From Bacteroidales bacterium (GTDB lineage Bacteria > Bacteroidota > Bacteroidia > Bacteroidales > Paludibacteraceae): 14,432 bases of DNA. The stretch is taken from contig CAAFYY010000084.1 of NCBI GenBank assembly GCA_900767385.1, positions 1-14,432 of the forward strand, read 5' to 3'. Shown piece after piece: positions 6,344 through 14,302 of the stretch. Each line of letters starts with the position of its first letter. Positions within the stretch are counted from its first letter, which is position 1. A program made the translations under genes and the position numbers. A model generated the notes under the pieces. It did no database searches. It was given only the letters and a program-made list of their open reading frames with translations, and had not been told where the DNA came from.

Positions 6344-7495
6344 TCAAGAGGCCGAAGTGAGGACAATTCTAAAGGTCGTTCCTTTTCCAATTTCAGAACT
6401 TTTTACGAAAATTTTTCCACCATGATATTCTTCGATGATGCGTTTTGCCAACGAGAGTCCAAGTCCCCAGCCACGTTTCTTCGTTGTATATCCTGGTTTG
6501 AAGACATCGCGGAAATTCTTTCGGTCAATGCCCTTGCCGTTATCGGAGATATCAATGTATAAGTGATTATTTTTTTGTGGTTCAACAAGGATTTTGAGCA
6601 TCCCAGTGCCTTCCATTGCATCCACCGCATTTTTACAGAGATTCTCTATCACCCACTCAAAAAGAGGAACATTTATCAGAGCCAGTGCCTCTCTGGGGCA
6701 TTCCACATTATAGGTAACGCGGCTTGAGGTACGGCGACGCATATATTCAACAGCCCTTTCCAGAACGGGCGCCACAACAACCTTCTCCAAGATGGGTTTG
6801 GAACCAATCTTGGAGAATCGCTCCGCAATAGTATTGAGCCGTTCCACATCTTTTTCAACCTCTACGACCACCTCATCGTCTGCATACTGTTCCTTGAGGA
6901 TTTCTTTGAGAGCCATCAACGAAGAGATTGGCGTACCCAGCTGGTGCGCAGTTTCCTTAGAGAGTCCTGCCCAGACACGATTCTGTTCTGCCCGACTTTC
7001 AGCCGTAAACGCCAGAACCGCAAACAACAGCACGATAGATATGACAGCCCATAGAACATACGGGAAAGCACTCAGTTTCTTCAGCAAGATGGAATCGTCA
7101 TAATATATATATTGTATGCCAGCTTCTCCTGCATCAATCTTCAAGGGTTGATGCTTATCGGATAGTTTCTCAATGAGTTTCTGTTGTAAGACAGCATCGG
7201 TCATCAGCGAGGAGAAACGGCGTTCATCAAAATTTCGAAGAGCCAGCACATCTCCTGTCTCACTGGTTATCAGAACAGGTATATTCTCGTTATTTTCAAT
7301 CAACGACCACACAAGATCAAACGAACGGTCTTCGGTTTCCACGTCAACGATAAGCGACGTTGCTCTTGCCCAATGCTCTACTTTCTGTCGTTCTTCTTGT
7401 TTCAAGACATCCACCAGATGGTTGGTATACAGCAACGAGGTCACAACGACAATCATCGTTGCCAACACCAGCAGATATCTTGAATTGATTTTCAT
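6344..7495 (-). CDS. Membrane sensor histidine kinase
   Basis: This 383-residue kinase should autophosphorylate a histidine in response to an unknown signal and pass the phosphate to a response regulator. Two membrane segments (about 7-25 and 145-163) enclose a periplasmic sensor region of about 120 residues. The phospho-accepting His is H184 in KETAHQLGTPISSL. The ATP-binding domain shows the N box ENLCKNAVDAM (284-294), G1 DNGKGID (318-324) and a G2 region RGWGLGLSL (341-349). Only about 20 residues separate the second membrane segment from H184, so there is no room for a HAMP linker. No response regulator gene is in the window. The ATG lies 3 nt after the preceding stop, so it is the last gene of the frr/rsgA-side operon. 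Confidence 0.94.
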   Translation of the reverse strand: MKINSRYLLVLATMIVVVTSLLYTNHLVDVLKQEERQKVEHWARATSLIVDVETEDRSFDLVWSLIENNENIPVLITSETGDVLALRNFDERRFSSLMTDAVLQQKLIEKLSDKHQPLKIDAGEAGIQYIYYDDSILLKKLSAFPYVLWAVISIVLLFAVLAFTAESRAEQNRVWAGLSKETAHQLGTPISSLMALKEILKEQYADDEVVVEVEKDVERLNTIAERFSKIGSKPILEKVVVAPVLERAVEYMRRRTSSRVTYNVECPREALALINVPLFEWVIENLCKNAVDAMEGTGMLKILVEPQKNNHLYIDISDNGKGIDRKNFRDVFKPGYTTKKRGWGLGLSLAKRIIEEYHGGKIFVKSSEIGKGTTFRIVLTSAS

Positions 7496-7498
7496 AGT

Positions 7499-8578
7499 TT
7501 ATTTGTCGAAGACGCCTCTCTGTTTCACATCTTTCTTCTTGATACCACCGAGCGAGAAGGTAGCAATCAGTTGCTGTTGATGCTGAAGTTTTACGCCCGG
7601 AACCTTATGAAAGTTCCATGAGAAATAGACGTTGACGAAACTTTTTCTGAGGATATAGGCGAACACGTCTGTACGATTATACCATCTTGCTTGATAGAAA
7701 GGGTCTCCTTGGTTGAGGTCTGCCCCGAAGATATTGTAATATGGCATCATGTCCTTGCCATAATAGAAGGTATTGCGTGCACCCAAGAAACGCCAACGGA
7801 GGAATGTCTCCACATACACGCCTTGGGTGATAGCTTGTTGCTGAGCCATGCGATAGCGCTGCATACCAGCAATATAGGAGACACGCAAAGCGAGTGAGTC
7901 GAACGGAGTTGGCTGCGAGAAATCGGTGCCGACGTATGGCGACAAGAGGATATCATCACAAACACCCTCGCGTTCAGTCGGGGCAGCATAGTTCGCCTTA
8001 TGGTTCATTTGGGCATTTCCACCCACGAAATAGGTAAACAATCCTTTGTAGTGGTAGCGGCCGTTGAGTACCAAGCGAAACATCTCACGTCGCTCAGGCG
8101 TCTGTCTTCCTCGCCAGTCGCACATCATCTCCACGAAACCGAGGTCCGAGGCATACTGAATCAGTGCGCCTTGGATATTGGGGCGGAAATAGGCGATGGA
8201 GTCGTAGAGGAGATAGTCGGGCAGAGCCTCCATACGATGTTTGTACGGAATGGCTCCCATGAAGAAGCGGAAGCCCTTGCGGTCGTAGTTGTAGAAGACT
8301 GTCGGGATGAAGGACGCCTCTCGCCAATTACTGCCAATCGGCTGGATATAGTGAACGCCAGCAATGAGACGGTGGTTACCGCCACTACGGTCTGTGAATC
8401 CGACACCCAGTTCCGGTGAGAGACGAGTGCCGAAGATGGTCTGTGGTGTCTGCAAAGGTTGCTGATACTCCCTATTGTCGAAGAACGCTACGAAATCTAC
8501 GTCGTAGAGAAATTTCTGAGCCATCAGGTTGATGCCCAGCAATAGGCTCGTCAGCAAGAGCAAGGATCGCTTCATCAT
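7499..8578 (-). CDS. Predicted outer-membrane beta-barrel protein, uncharacterised
   Basis: I do not recognise the family. The 359-residue protein begins MMKRS and a hydrophobic stretch ending NLMAQ, a typical Bacteroidetes signal peptide cut after AQ. The rest is rich in aromatic residues and alternating short strands (for example LNGRYHYKGLFTYFVGG, ETFLRWRFLGARNTFYYG, VNVYFSWNFHKVPG), which suggests a barrel of about 14 strands. There is no lipobox. The open frame extends further upstream to 8818 but that part overlaps rsgA out of frame; the ATG at 8578 is 4 nt after the rsgA stop and is directly followed by the signal peptide. It sits between rsgA and the histidine kinase, so a link to envelope sensing is conceivable but unproven. 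Confidence 0.85.
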   Translation of the reverse strand: MMKRSLLLLTSLLLGINLMAQKFLYDVDFVAFFDNREYQQPLQTPQTIFGTRLSPELGVGFTDRSGGNHRLIAGVHYIQPIGSNWREASFIPTVFYNYDRKGFRFFMGAIPYKHRMEALPDYLLYDSIAYFRPNIQGALIQYASDLGFVEMMCDWRGRQTPERREMFRLVLNGRYHYKGLFTYFVGGNAQMNHKANYAAPTEREGVCDDILLSPYVGTDFSQPTPFDSLALRVSYIAGMQRYRMAQQQAITQGVYVETFLRWRFLGARNTFYYGKDMMPYYNIFGADLNQGDPFYQARWYNRTDVFAYILRKSFVNVYFSWNFHKVPGVKLQHQQQLIATFSLGGIKKKDVKQRGVFDK

Positions 8579-8582
8579 AGGG

Positions 8583-9497
8583 CTAACGGTATTTTTTCTC
8601 AGAGGCATCCGAGATGATAGAGAGATAGCTGTTGTAGCGCGATTGTGCGATACGATGTTCGTCCAACGCTTTGAGAACAGCACAATCGGGTTCGTGACGG
8701 TGGGTACAGTTGTTGTATTTGCACTCAGACGAAATCCTGAATATCTCTGGGAAATAATGGGCCACCTCTTCCTCCTTGAAGTCAACCGTTCCGAAGCCTT
8801 TGATGCCCGGGGTATCAATCAAAAACATACCATTATCGCCGATATACATCTCAGAGAAAGTGGTTGTATGCATACCTTTCAAATGGGAGGAAGAGATATC
8901 TCCAACTTGTGCCTTAGCATTAGGAATCAATGTGTTGATAAGGGTTGACTTGCCAACACCGGAATTACCCGAAAGAAGTGAAATCTTGCCGTGACACATC
9001 TCTTTCAACGTTTCGACGCCGACATTTTCTTTAGCCGACATCGCCAAGCATTCGTAACCAATGGAACGATAGAGATACATCATCGCCTCCAGATAAGGTT
9101 TATCCTCCTCGTCCAACAAGTCAATTTTATTGAACACCAGTTTTGCCGGCACATTATAAGCCTCAGCAGAAGCGAGGAAACGGTCAATAAAGGTGATATC
9201 TGTCTCCGGATATTTAAGCGTGACGAAAAGCAAGGCCTGATCGATATTGGCAGCCAAGATATGAAGTTGCTTGGAGAGATTGGTCGGTTTGCGAACGAGG
9301 TAGTTCTTACGATTCTCAAGCTTCGTGATAAACCCTTCTTCGCCAAACTCCACCCTATCGCCAATGGCAATGGGATTAGTGCTTTTAATGCCCTTGATTC
9401 GAAAATTTCCCTTTGCCTTACAGAGATGGAGCGAGCGGTCTGAATCGGAGAGAACCAGATAATCGCTGCCTGTATTTTTCACCACTAATCCTGTCAT
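8583..9497 (-). CDS. rsgA: Ribosome small-subunit biogenesis GTPase RsgA
   Basis: RsgA (YjeQ/YloQ) is a circularly permuted GTPase that checks late maturation of the 30S subunit, hydrolysing GTP when bound to it. The 304 residues show an OB-fold domain (about 1-65), then the permuted GTPase order: G4 NKID (123-126), G5 SAK (154-156), G1 GNSGVGKST (177-185) and G3 DTPG (228-231). A C-terminal zinc site has the family spacing CX4CXHX5C (C259, C264, H266, C272). Length is normal. Its ATG is 3 nt after the Omp85-like stop, and its stop is 4 nt before the next gene, so translation of this operon is tightly linked. Confidence 0.97.
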   Translation of the reverse strand: MTGLVVKNTGSDYLVLSDSDRSLHLCKAKGNFRIKGIKSTNPIAIGDRVEFGEEGFITKLENRKNYLVRKPTNLSKQLHILAANIDQALLFVTLKYPETDITFIDRFLASAEAYNVPAKLVFNKIDLLDEEDKPYLEAMMYLYRSIGYECLAMSAKENVGVETLKEMCHGKISLLSGNSGVGKSTLINTLIPNAKAQVGDISSSHLKGMHTTTFSEMYIGDNGMFLIDTPGIKGFGTVDFKEEEVAHYFPEIFRISSECKYNNCTHRHEPDCAVLKALDEHRIAQSRYNSYLSIISDASEKKYR

Positions 9498-9500
9498 AGT

Positions 9501-10604
9501 TTAAAATGCTTCACGTACTGTGAGATAGTAACTCCACGAATGGAGATATGTTTGTCGTGCGACATCGAAGCGCACATTTACTTTTGCCTTATTGATAGCT
9601 ACACGAAGTCCTGCGCCATAAGCAAACTTAGGCAGACTCCATTGCCAATGTTCCAAGTTATAGACATCGGCCACCGAGCCGAATAAAGTTGCCTTAAGGA
9701 ATCGCCAAACAGGGATACGCAACTCTGCCTGCAGCATCATTGAGACGTCATCGCGCCAATAGCCACTGCGAATACCCCTTGATTGGTCCATGCCGCCCGT
9801 AGTCGACAGCATCTGAAAGGGTTTCTTTGAGCCGAAGACAGCGTTGCCGTAGAACTGATAGGCAAAGCCGAATTCTTTGTAAATAGGAACAAAGTGTCGC
9901 CAATCGATGTTGATGGTTCCCATTCGGTAGGAACTGCCGAGACAGGGCTCATAGTAAAGCATCACACTTTTAAGGAACATACCCTTATGGGTGTAGTTTA
10001 CTTGGTCGCGAGTGTCATAGGTGAGGACAGCGCCTAGTCCAAGCAGATGATAAGGGTCGATGCCTTCTTGATGGACCATCAGCGAATCGACTGCCGACGA
10101 GGATTCCCAACGGAAGGTAACCGCAGGGCCCACGAAGAAATGACTGACCACCTCATACTGCGGCATTGCCTTGACTTCAAGGAGTTTCGACAGATACATC
10201 TGCCGATCGCCGAAAAGGTCATCACCGCGGTTACCATAGCCAAAGAGGTATTCCGGAAATTGACGGAACTTGATGTTGGCAGAGAGTCGCCAGTGGCTTT
10301 CTTCATTGAAATAGGTTGTTGTGGCTACGTTGACTGAATACTGCTTGCTCAAGGCATAACAGGCATCGAAGCTGACGTCGCTTGTCCGTGTCTGATTCTT
10401 GCAGTTGAAATAATACGCCCCCGCAACGCCGAAAGCCCAGTTGGTCTCAGGCTGGTAGCTCACCGTAGGAACGACAATGAAATTCCAGTTGAGCAACGAT
10501 TCCCAGCGCGACTGGCTTTGTTGCACGGTATCGCGTCCCACTGCTTGGGTGGCACACACGACCAGCAACAACACCATCAAAAGTTTTCCAACTGCGCGCA
10601 TCAT
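9501..10604 (-). CDS. Omp85-type outer-membrane protein (BamA/TamA family barrel, no POTRA)
   Basis: The 367-residue protein has a signal peptide (about 1-23; the Cys at 18 lacks a lipobox), then a beta-barrel of the bacterial surface antigen family. Typical features are the opening VVPTVSYQPETNWAFGVAG (about 44-62), FGYGNRGDD (121-129), YDTRD (196-200), the L6-loop-like RGIRSGYWRD (276-285) and a C-terminal Phe. There is no room for the POTRA domains of BamA, so it is one of the small barrel-only members common in Bacteroidetes, with no known substrate. It is the first gene of the tight run with rsgA (3-nt gap) and follows frr after a hairpin. Two start codons stand together (ATGATG); I took the first. 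Confidence 0.9.
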   Translation of the reverse strand: MMRAVGKLLMVLLLVVCATQAVGRDTVQQSQSRWESLLNWNFIVVPTVSYQPETNWAFGVAGAYYFNCKNQTRTSDVSFDACYALSKQYSVNVATTTYFNEESHWRLSANIKFRQFPEYLFGYGNRGDDLFGDRQMYLSKLLEVKAMPQYEVVSHFFVGPAVTFRWESSSAVDSLMVHQEGIDPYHLLGLGAVLTYDTRDQVNYTHKGMFLKSVMLYYEPCLGSSYRMGTINIDWRHFVPIYKEFGFAYQFYGNAVFGSKKPFQMLSTTGGMDQSRGIRSGYWRDDVSMMLQAELRIPVWRFLKATLFGSVADVYNLEHWQWSLPKFAYGAGLRVAINKAKVNVRFDVARQTYLHSWSYYLTVREAF

Positions 10605-10605
10605 T

Positions 10606-10617
10606 CTCTTTTATTGG
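10606..10617 (-). promoter_or_regulatory. CCAATAAAAGAG leader motif (Omp85-like gene)
   Basis: CCAATAAAAGAG ends 1 base before the ATG of the Omp85-like gene. The same 12 bases occur in the frr leader (11291-11302). It may be an A-rich translation-enhancing leader or a shared regulatory site. Confidence 0.35.
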
Positions 10618-10622
10618 GCAAC

Positions 10623-10668
10623 AAACCGCATCATCCACAACCTTTTAAGGATGCGAATGGTGCGGTTT
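10623..10668 (-). terminator. Long hairpin between frr and the Omp85-like gene
   Basis: On the minus strand AAACCGCACCATTCGC pairs with GTGGATGATGCGGTTT over 16 positions (one C-A mismatch, two G-T wobbles), and the loop itself holds CCT/AGG. It is followed only by GTTGCCC, a poor U tract, whereas the plus-strand side ends in TTTTATAT. It could be a partial terminator or attenuator that lowers expression of the downstream genes, or an RNA-processing site. No promoter of the usual type was found between it and the next ATG. Confidence 0.6.
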
Positions 10669-10696
10669 TATATCTAATAGTCAAAGACGACAGCAA

Positions 10697-11263
10697 TCAC
10701 ACTGTCATAATCTCTTTCTCCTTGGCTGCAAACATTTCCTCAATCTTGCGGATATATTTGTCGTGCAGCTTCTGGATCTCGGCTTCGCCGTCTTTCTCTA
10801 CGTCTTCAGGCATGCCGTTCTTAACCTCTTTTTTCAGTTTGTCGATAGCGTCGCGACGGGCATTACGCACACTCACTTTGGCTTCCTCAACTGAGGTGCC
10901 AGCAGTTTTCACCAATTGCTTACGACGCTCCTCTGTCACAGGAGGAAGGCAGAGACGAATGACCTCACCGTTGTTGACAGGAGTGATGCCGATGCTTGAA
11001 GCAAGGATAGCCTTCTCGATGGTCTGGATCATCTTCTTCTCCCAAGGTTGGATAGAGATGGTCTTGGCATCAGGAGTGGTGATTGTAGCCACGCTTGAGA
11101 GTGGTGACATTGTTCCGTAGTAGTCGATGCGGATTGGGTCGAGGATACGGGTATTGGCCTTACCGGCACGGATGTGTGCAAGCGCTTCGTCAAGGAACAT
11201 TACAGAACCTTCCATGCTGTCAGCAGCCTCGTCGTAGTATTTTTTTACAGTTTCGTTTGACAT
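10697..11263 (-). CDS. frr: Ribosome recycling factor
   Basis: RRF works with EF-G to split the post-termination ribosome. The 188-residue protein has the family landmarks: RAGKAN (32-37), DYYG (47-50), the QPWEK region (72-76), PPVTEERR (107-114) and VSVRNARRDAID (130-141), in a long-helix protein of the expected size. The ATG at 11263 follows a leader of about 85 nt with its own -7 box. A large hairpin lies after the stop and before the Omp85-like gene, so frr may be expressed partly alone. pyrH, often next to frr, is not in the window. Confidence 0.97.
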   Translation of the reverse strand: MSNETVKKYYDEAADSMEGSVMFLDEALAHIRAGKANTRILDPIRIDYYGTMSPLSSVATITTPDAKTISIQPWEKKMIQTIEKAILASSIGITPVNNGEVIRLCLPPVTEERRKQLVKTAGTSVEEAKVSVRNARRDAIDKLKKEVKNGMPEDVEKDGEAEIQKLHDKYIRKIEEMFAAKEKEIMTV

Positions 11264-11290
11264 AATGTCTGTATCTTTAATTGTTTATTA

Positions 11291-11302
11291 CTCTTTTATT
11301 GG
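11291..11302 (-). promoter_or_regulatory. CCAATAAAAGAG leader motif (frr)
   Basis: An exact 12-base match to the motif just before the Omp85-like gene, here 27 bases before the frr ATG. Confidence 0.3.
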
Positions 11303-11352
11303 TGAAACGGAGAGGTTTGTCCCAAGACCGCTTCATGTTATTTTTGAGGGTA

Positions 11353-11360
11353 CAAATATA
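11353..11360 (-). promoter_or_regulatory. -7 box upstream of frr
   Basis: TATATTTG on the minus strand, about 90 bases before the frr ATG, fits TAnnTTTG. No TTTG is found 19-21 bases upstream, so the promoter is only partly supported. Confidence 0.5.
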
Positions 11361-11391
11361 CGCAAAACAAATGAAATAACCTTACTGTTGA

Positions 11392-12156
11392 CTAGAAAAC
11401 CACTTCAAGTCCATCGTAAGCCAAAGTCATATTGTCTGGCAAAGCCTCTTGAACTGCCTGATGAAGCCCAATGGAATGGGCCATATGGGTAAAGCAAGTA
11501 TGAGGAGCGCCCACTTTTTTCGCTACCTCCATTGCCTCAGACAGAGAGAAATGGGTCGGATGGGATTCTATACGCAAAGCATCCAACACCAACAGTTTCA
11601 CCCCTTTGATTTTCTCCAGTTCGGAGTCGTCGATACGCGACAAATCGGTCAGATAAGCCATATCTCCGATACGGAATCCCAAGATGGCCGATTGACCATG
11701 ATAGATGCGGATAGGCAACACCTCTACTCCTTCTGTAGCCAAGAAGGGTTTTCCAGCCTCAATATCATTGAGAACAATTTGAGGTGCGCCACGATAGCGT
11801 TTGATGAAGATATGAGGCAAGCGTACTCGCAAAATATCGTTGAGCCACGCCTCAGCAAAGATATTTAGCGGCTTTTCACGCGAGAAGCAGCGGAGGTCGT
11901 CGATGCCGAAAGTGTGATCGTAGTGTTCGTGGGTAAGCAATACGGCATCAAGCGGAGCAAACGGCACTCTGAGCATCTGTTCGTGGAAATCGGGACCACA
12001 GTCAATCAGTATCCTTTTCCCCTCGTAGGTCACGAGAACCGAACTGCGAAACCGCTTATCATGCGGGTCTTTAGAGGTACACACAGGACAGTTGCACCCC
12101 AATTCTGGAACGCCTATCGAGGTGCCTGTACCAAGGAAAGAGATTTTATTCGCCAT
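11392..12156 (-). CDS. PhnP-like metallo-beta-lactamase-fold phosphodiesterase
   Basis: This 254-residue cytoplasmic hydrolase begins KISFLGTGTSIGVPELGCNCPVC and has the metal motif THEHYDH (75-81), H153, TDLS with D171, and H224 in FTHMAHS. The cysteines C21, C23 and C26 together with H224 match the extra structural zinc site known in PhnP, the phosphoribosyl cyclic phosphate phosphodiesterase. The true substrate is uncertain because the usual phn (C-P lyase) genes are absent; relatives also cleave other cyclic or RNA phosphodiesters. I chose the ATG at 12156, which overlaps the upstream gene's end by 11 nt, over a longer frame reaching 12306 that has no family similarity. The overlap implies translational coupling. 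Confidence 0.92.
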   Translation of the reverse strand: MANKISFLGTGTSIGVPELGCNCPVCTSKDPHDKRFRSSVLVTYEGKRILIDCGPDFHEQMLRVPFAPLDAVLLTHEHYDHTFGIDDLRCFSREKPLNIFAEAWLNDILRVRLPHIFIKRYRGAPQIVLNDIEAGKPFLATEGVEVLPIRIYHGQSAILGFRIGDMAYLTDLSRIDDSELEKIKGVKLLVLDALRIESHPTHFSLSEAMEVAKKVGAPHTCFTHMAHSIGLHQAVQEALPDNMTLAYDGLEVVF

Positions 12157-13402
12157 CTTGCGGAGCTTTGCTGGTATCGTTTGGTTGAGGCTCAACAGCG
12201 GCTTCTGGCTGATTCTCCACAGTGGGAGTCTCGGCAGCCGCAACAGCCACGACTTCAGGTTCCTCTTTCCGTCCGAAAAGGTCGGCGGAGAAGTCGTGAA
12301 GCACATAGCGTTTGTAATATGAGATGAGCAGCGTGGTGACTGGCAATGCGATGATCATGCCGATGACGCCCAACAACGCACCCCAGACGGAGAGTGACAA
12401 GAGGATGACGGCAGGGTTGAGGCCCATGGCTTTGCCCATGATTTTAGGGACGAGGACGAGGTCCTGTGTTGACTGCACGATAAGGAATACGGCGAATGCC
12501 ATAGCCAAGAGGATCCAGAAACTCTGCCAAGGGTCGGTCACACCAAGTTGACAGAGCCAATGGTTGGTCTCAGGCGAGGTGGCTTGCAGCATCACCAGGA
12601 GAAGTACAGGGACGAGACCGAGCGTCTGCATATATGGAACGAGGTTGAGGACACCGATGACGAGACCTATCGTGATGCCCATCGGGAGTCCCATAATCTT
12701 GAAGCCGACAGCGAAGAGAGCACCTACAATGAACGCCACGAGTGCCTGACCACGGAAATAGTGGTTGGTGCAGCTGCTCACATCTTTCAAGAGACGTGAG
12801 ACGAAGCGGCGGTATTTCTCTGGGAGATAGTTGATAAAACCATCGGAGAGATTCTCAAAGTCAATCAAGATAAAGATCATGTAGAGAATGATGATGGCAA
12901 GGGCGAAGATGCCGATGATGATCTGCATGGTGCTGGAGATGACGTTCCAGAAATGCGGCAGGATATCCTTCACTACCTCCTGATTCTGACTGTCACTAAT
13001 CCATTGTTCCCAATCGATACTGGAGACAAAACTGACAATCCAGTCGTAGGTCTCCGACATAAGGAGACGATTGGCGCCCAACGTATTGACGAAGTTGGCA
13101 GAGAGCGCACCCATATTGGCAGCCTCAGCCCTGACGGCAGGTACAAGAAGCTCTACCACACCCACCGTAGCGGCGATGATGAAGACCAAGGCCAGGATGA
13201 TAGATGGGACGCGGAACGTGATGCGCATCTTATGCTGAATGAAGTTGACGAGCGGGTTGAGCAAATAGGCAAGGAGCCAACCCACGACAAACGGCAGCAG
13301 TACGGCACTCAGACGACGTACCAGTAGCATGATGGCGATGAGAGTTATCGCACTGATTACCAGACGAACAACCCTATCAAAAGTATAAGGTTTAGATGAC
13401 AT
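12146..13402 (-). CDS. AI-2E/PerM family membrane transporter
   Basis: This 418-residue polytopic inner-membrane protein belongs to the AI-2E transporter (PerM/YdiK) family, whose members export AI-2, act as ion antiporters, or have no known substrate. About eight membrane segments are visible: two at about 11-50, one at 66-90, one at 156-181, and the rest between 218 and 361. Family landmarks are NLVPYMQTLG (253-262) and VLVPKIMGKAMGLNPAVILLS (about 317-336). A soluble part lies at about 90-150. The last 40 residues are Glu/Pro/Ala-rich low complexity. It follows a membrane protein gene by 35 nt and overlaps the PhnP-like gene, so all three may form one operon. The name does not prove an AI-2 role; no luxS is seen here. 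Confidence 0.92.
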   Translation of the reverse strand: MSSKPYTFDRVVRLVISAITLIAIMLLVRRLSAVLLPFVVGWLLAYLLNPLVNFIQHKMRITFRVPSIILALVFIIAATVGVVELLVPAVRAEAANMGALSANFVNTLGANRLLMSETYDWIVSFVSSIDWEQWISDSQNQEVVKDILPHFWNVISSTMQIIIGIFALAIIILYMIFILIDFENLSDGFINYLPEKYRRFVSRLLKDVSSCTNHYFRGQALVAFIVGALFAVGFKIMGLPMGITIGLVIGVLNLVPYMQTLGLVPVLLLVMLQATSPETNHWLCQLGVTDPWQSFWILLAMAFAVFLIVQSTQDLVLVPKIMGKAMGLNPAVILLSLSVWGALLGVIGMIIALPVTTLLISYYKRYVLHDFSADLFGRKEEPEVVAVAAAETPTVENQPEAAVEPQPNDTSKAPQDGE

Positions 13403-13437
13403 GTCTACTATATTTAATTACGCGGTAAAGTTACTAC

Positions 13438-14250
13438 TTATTTTTTAATCCGCACAAATCTGTATACCAGAGAATTCAAGACGAGGTCGAGAATGAAGAG
13501 GAGGACAAAGATAACGATATTAACGAAGACATAGGTGGTTCCTGTCGTTGCTGCGAGTTGATTCAGTTCTTTGAAGCAGAGGTCGAAACCGTTTTCCAAC
13601 GGCTTCCAATAATGAGCACCAACGACCACGAACAAAGCTACATGCAGCAGGGCAAGAAGGGTACTCAATGCTGTTTTTGTTCCTCCGGATTTCGTTCTCA
13701 GGCAAAAGAGGAGCGGAGCCAACGACGACAAGAGGCAGACACCGACTTGGATGTAGATGTTGCCGATGACACAGAACTCCTTGTAGGTCAAGTCCAACAG
13801 CCAAGCAAAATAGGCCATCACACCACAACAGACCATGAAGAAATTCAGGAAGAGGTTACTGTCAAGCCCGATTGCAGCCAAAAGGCTGAGAACCACCGTC
13901 AAGGCTATCACAAACATCAGACTGTGGAGAATCGGACGACGACTCTTCCAAACGATCCAACCTAAACAGAGATTCACCACCACGAGACCACCCGTAGCGA
14001 CGGTCAGCAGCAGAGAGATATCATGAGCAGAGAGTTCGCCGCTGGGATCAGACGGAAGGGGCAAGGTGTTTTGGCCAATATCGCCCAGACGAATCGCCAT
14101 ACCACAGAGAAACGTCAAGGCATAAAAAGCCATGAACACGAACAAGGCAAGTCGCAACTCCGAGAAATCGGCACGCAGCCTACGATAGGCTGAATACGTC
14201 GGGAGCAATGCCGACAGAAAACAAAACAACAATAGTATAATAATTGTCAT
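13438..14250 (-). CDS. Uncharacterised polytopic membrane protein
   Basis: I do not recognise this 270-residue protein. About eight hydrophobic segments are visible, beginning directly at the N-terminus (MTIIILLLFCFLSALLP) and ending near 235-262, with a basic C-terminus (RFVRIKK). A short conserved-looking stretch, YKEFCVIGNIYIQ, lies between two central segments. I placed the start at the ATG at 14250; a longer frame to 14301 would overlap the -7 box at 14270-14277, so it cannot be right if that promoter is used. It is the first gene of the run leading to the AI-2E-family gene (35-nt gap). Confidence 0.8.
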   Translation of the reverse strand: MTIIILLLFCFLSALLPTYSAYRRLRADFSELRLALFVFMAFYALTFLCGMAIRLGDIGQNTLPLPSDPSGELSAHDISLLLTVATGGLVVVNLCLGWIVWKSRRPILHSLMFVIALTVVLSLLAAIGLDSNLFLNFFMVCCGVMAYFAWLLDLTYKEFCVIGNIYIQVGVCLLSSLAPLLFCLRTKSGGTKTALSTLLALLHVALFVVVGAHYWKPLENGFDLCFKELNQLAATTGTTYVFVNIVIFVLLFILDLVLNSLVYRFVRIKK

Positions 14251-14269
14251 GCTGAGGAATTTAGTAGCA

Positions 14270-14302
14270 CAAAGATACAACGATTTCTGCAACTTAAACA
14301 AA
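14270..14302 (-). promoter_or_regulatory. Promoter of the membrane protein / AI-2E / PhnP-like run
   Basis: On the minus strand -33 TTTG (14302-14299), 21 bases, then -7 TATCTTTG (14277-14270). The -7 box ends 19 bases before the chosen ATG. Confidence 0.75.

Noticed and set aside
8579..8818. N-terminal extension of the outer-membrane protein frame
   Set aside because: It overlaps rsgA out of frame and is basic and low in structure. The ATG at 8578 follows the rsgA stop by 4 nt and directly precedes a signal peptide.
10047..10337. Plus-strand open frame inside the Omp85-like gene
   Set aside because: It is antisense to a well-supported barrel gene and has no signal of its own.
12157..12306. 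N-terminal extension of the PhnP-like hydrolase frame
   Set aside because: It overlaps the AI-2E-family gene. Family similarity begins exactly at MANKISFLGTG, and the ATG at 12156 fits a coupled overlap.
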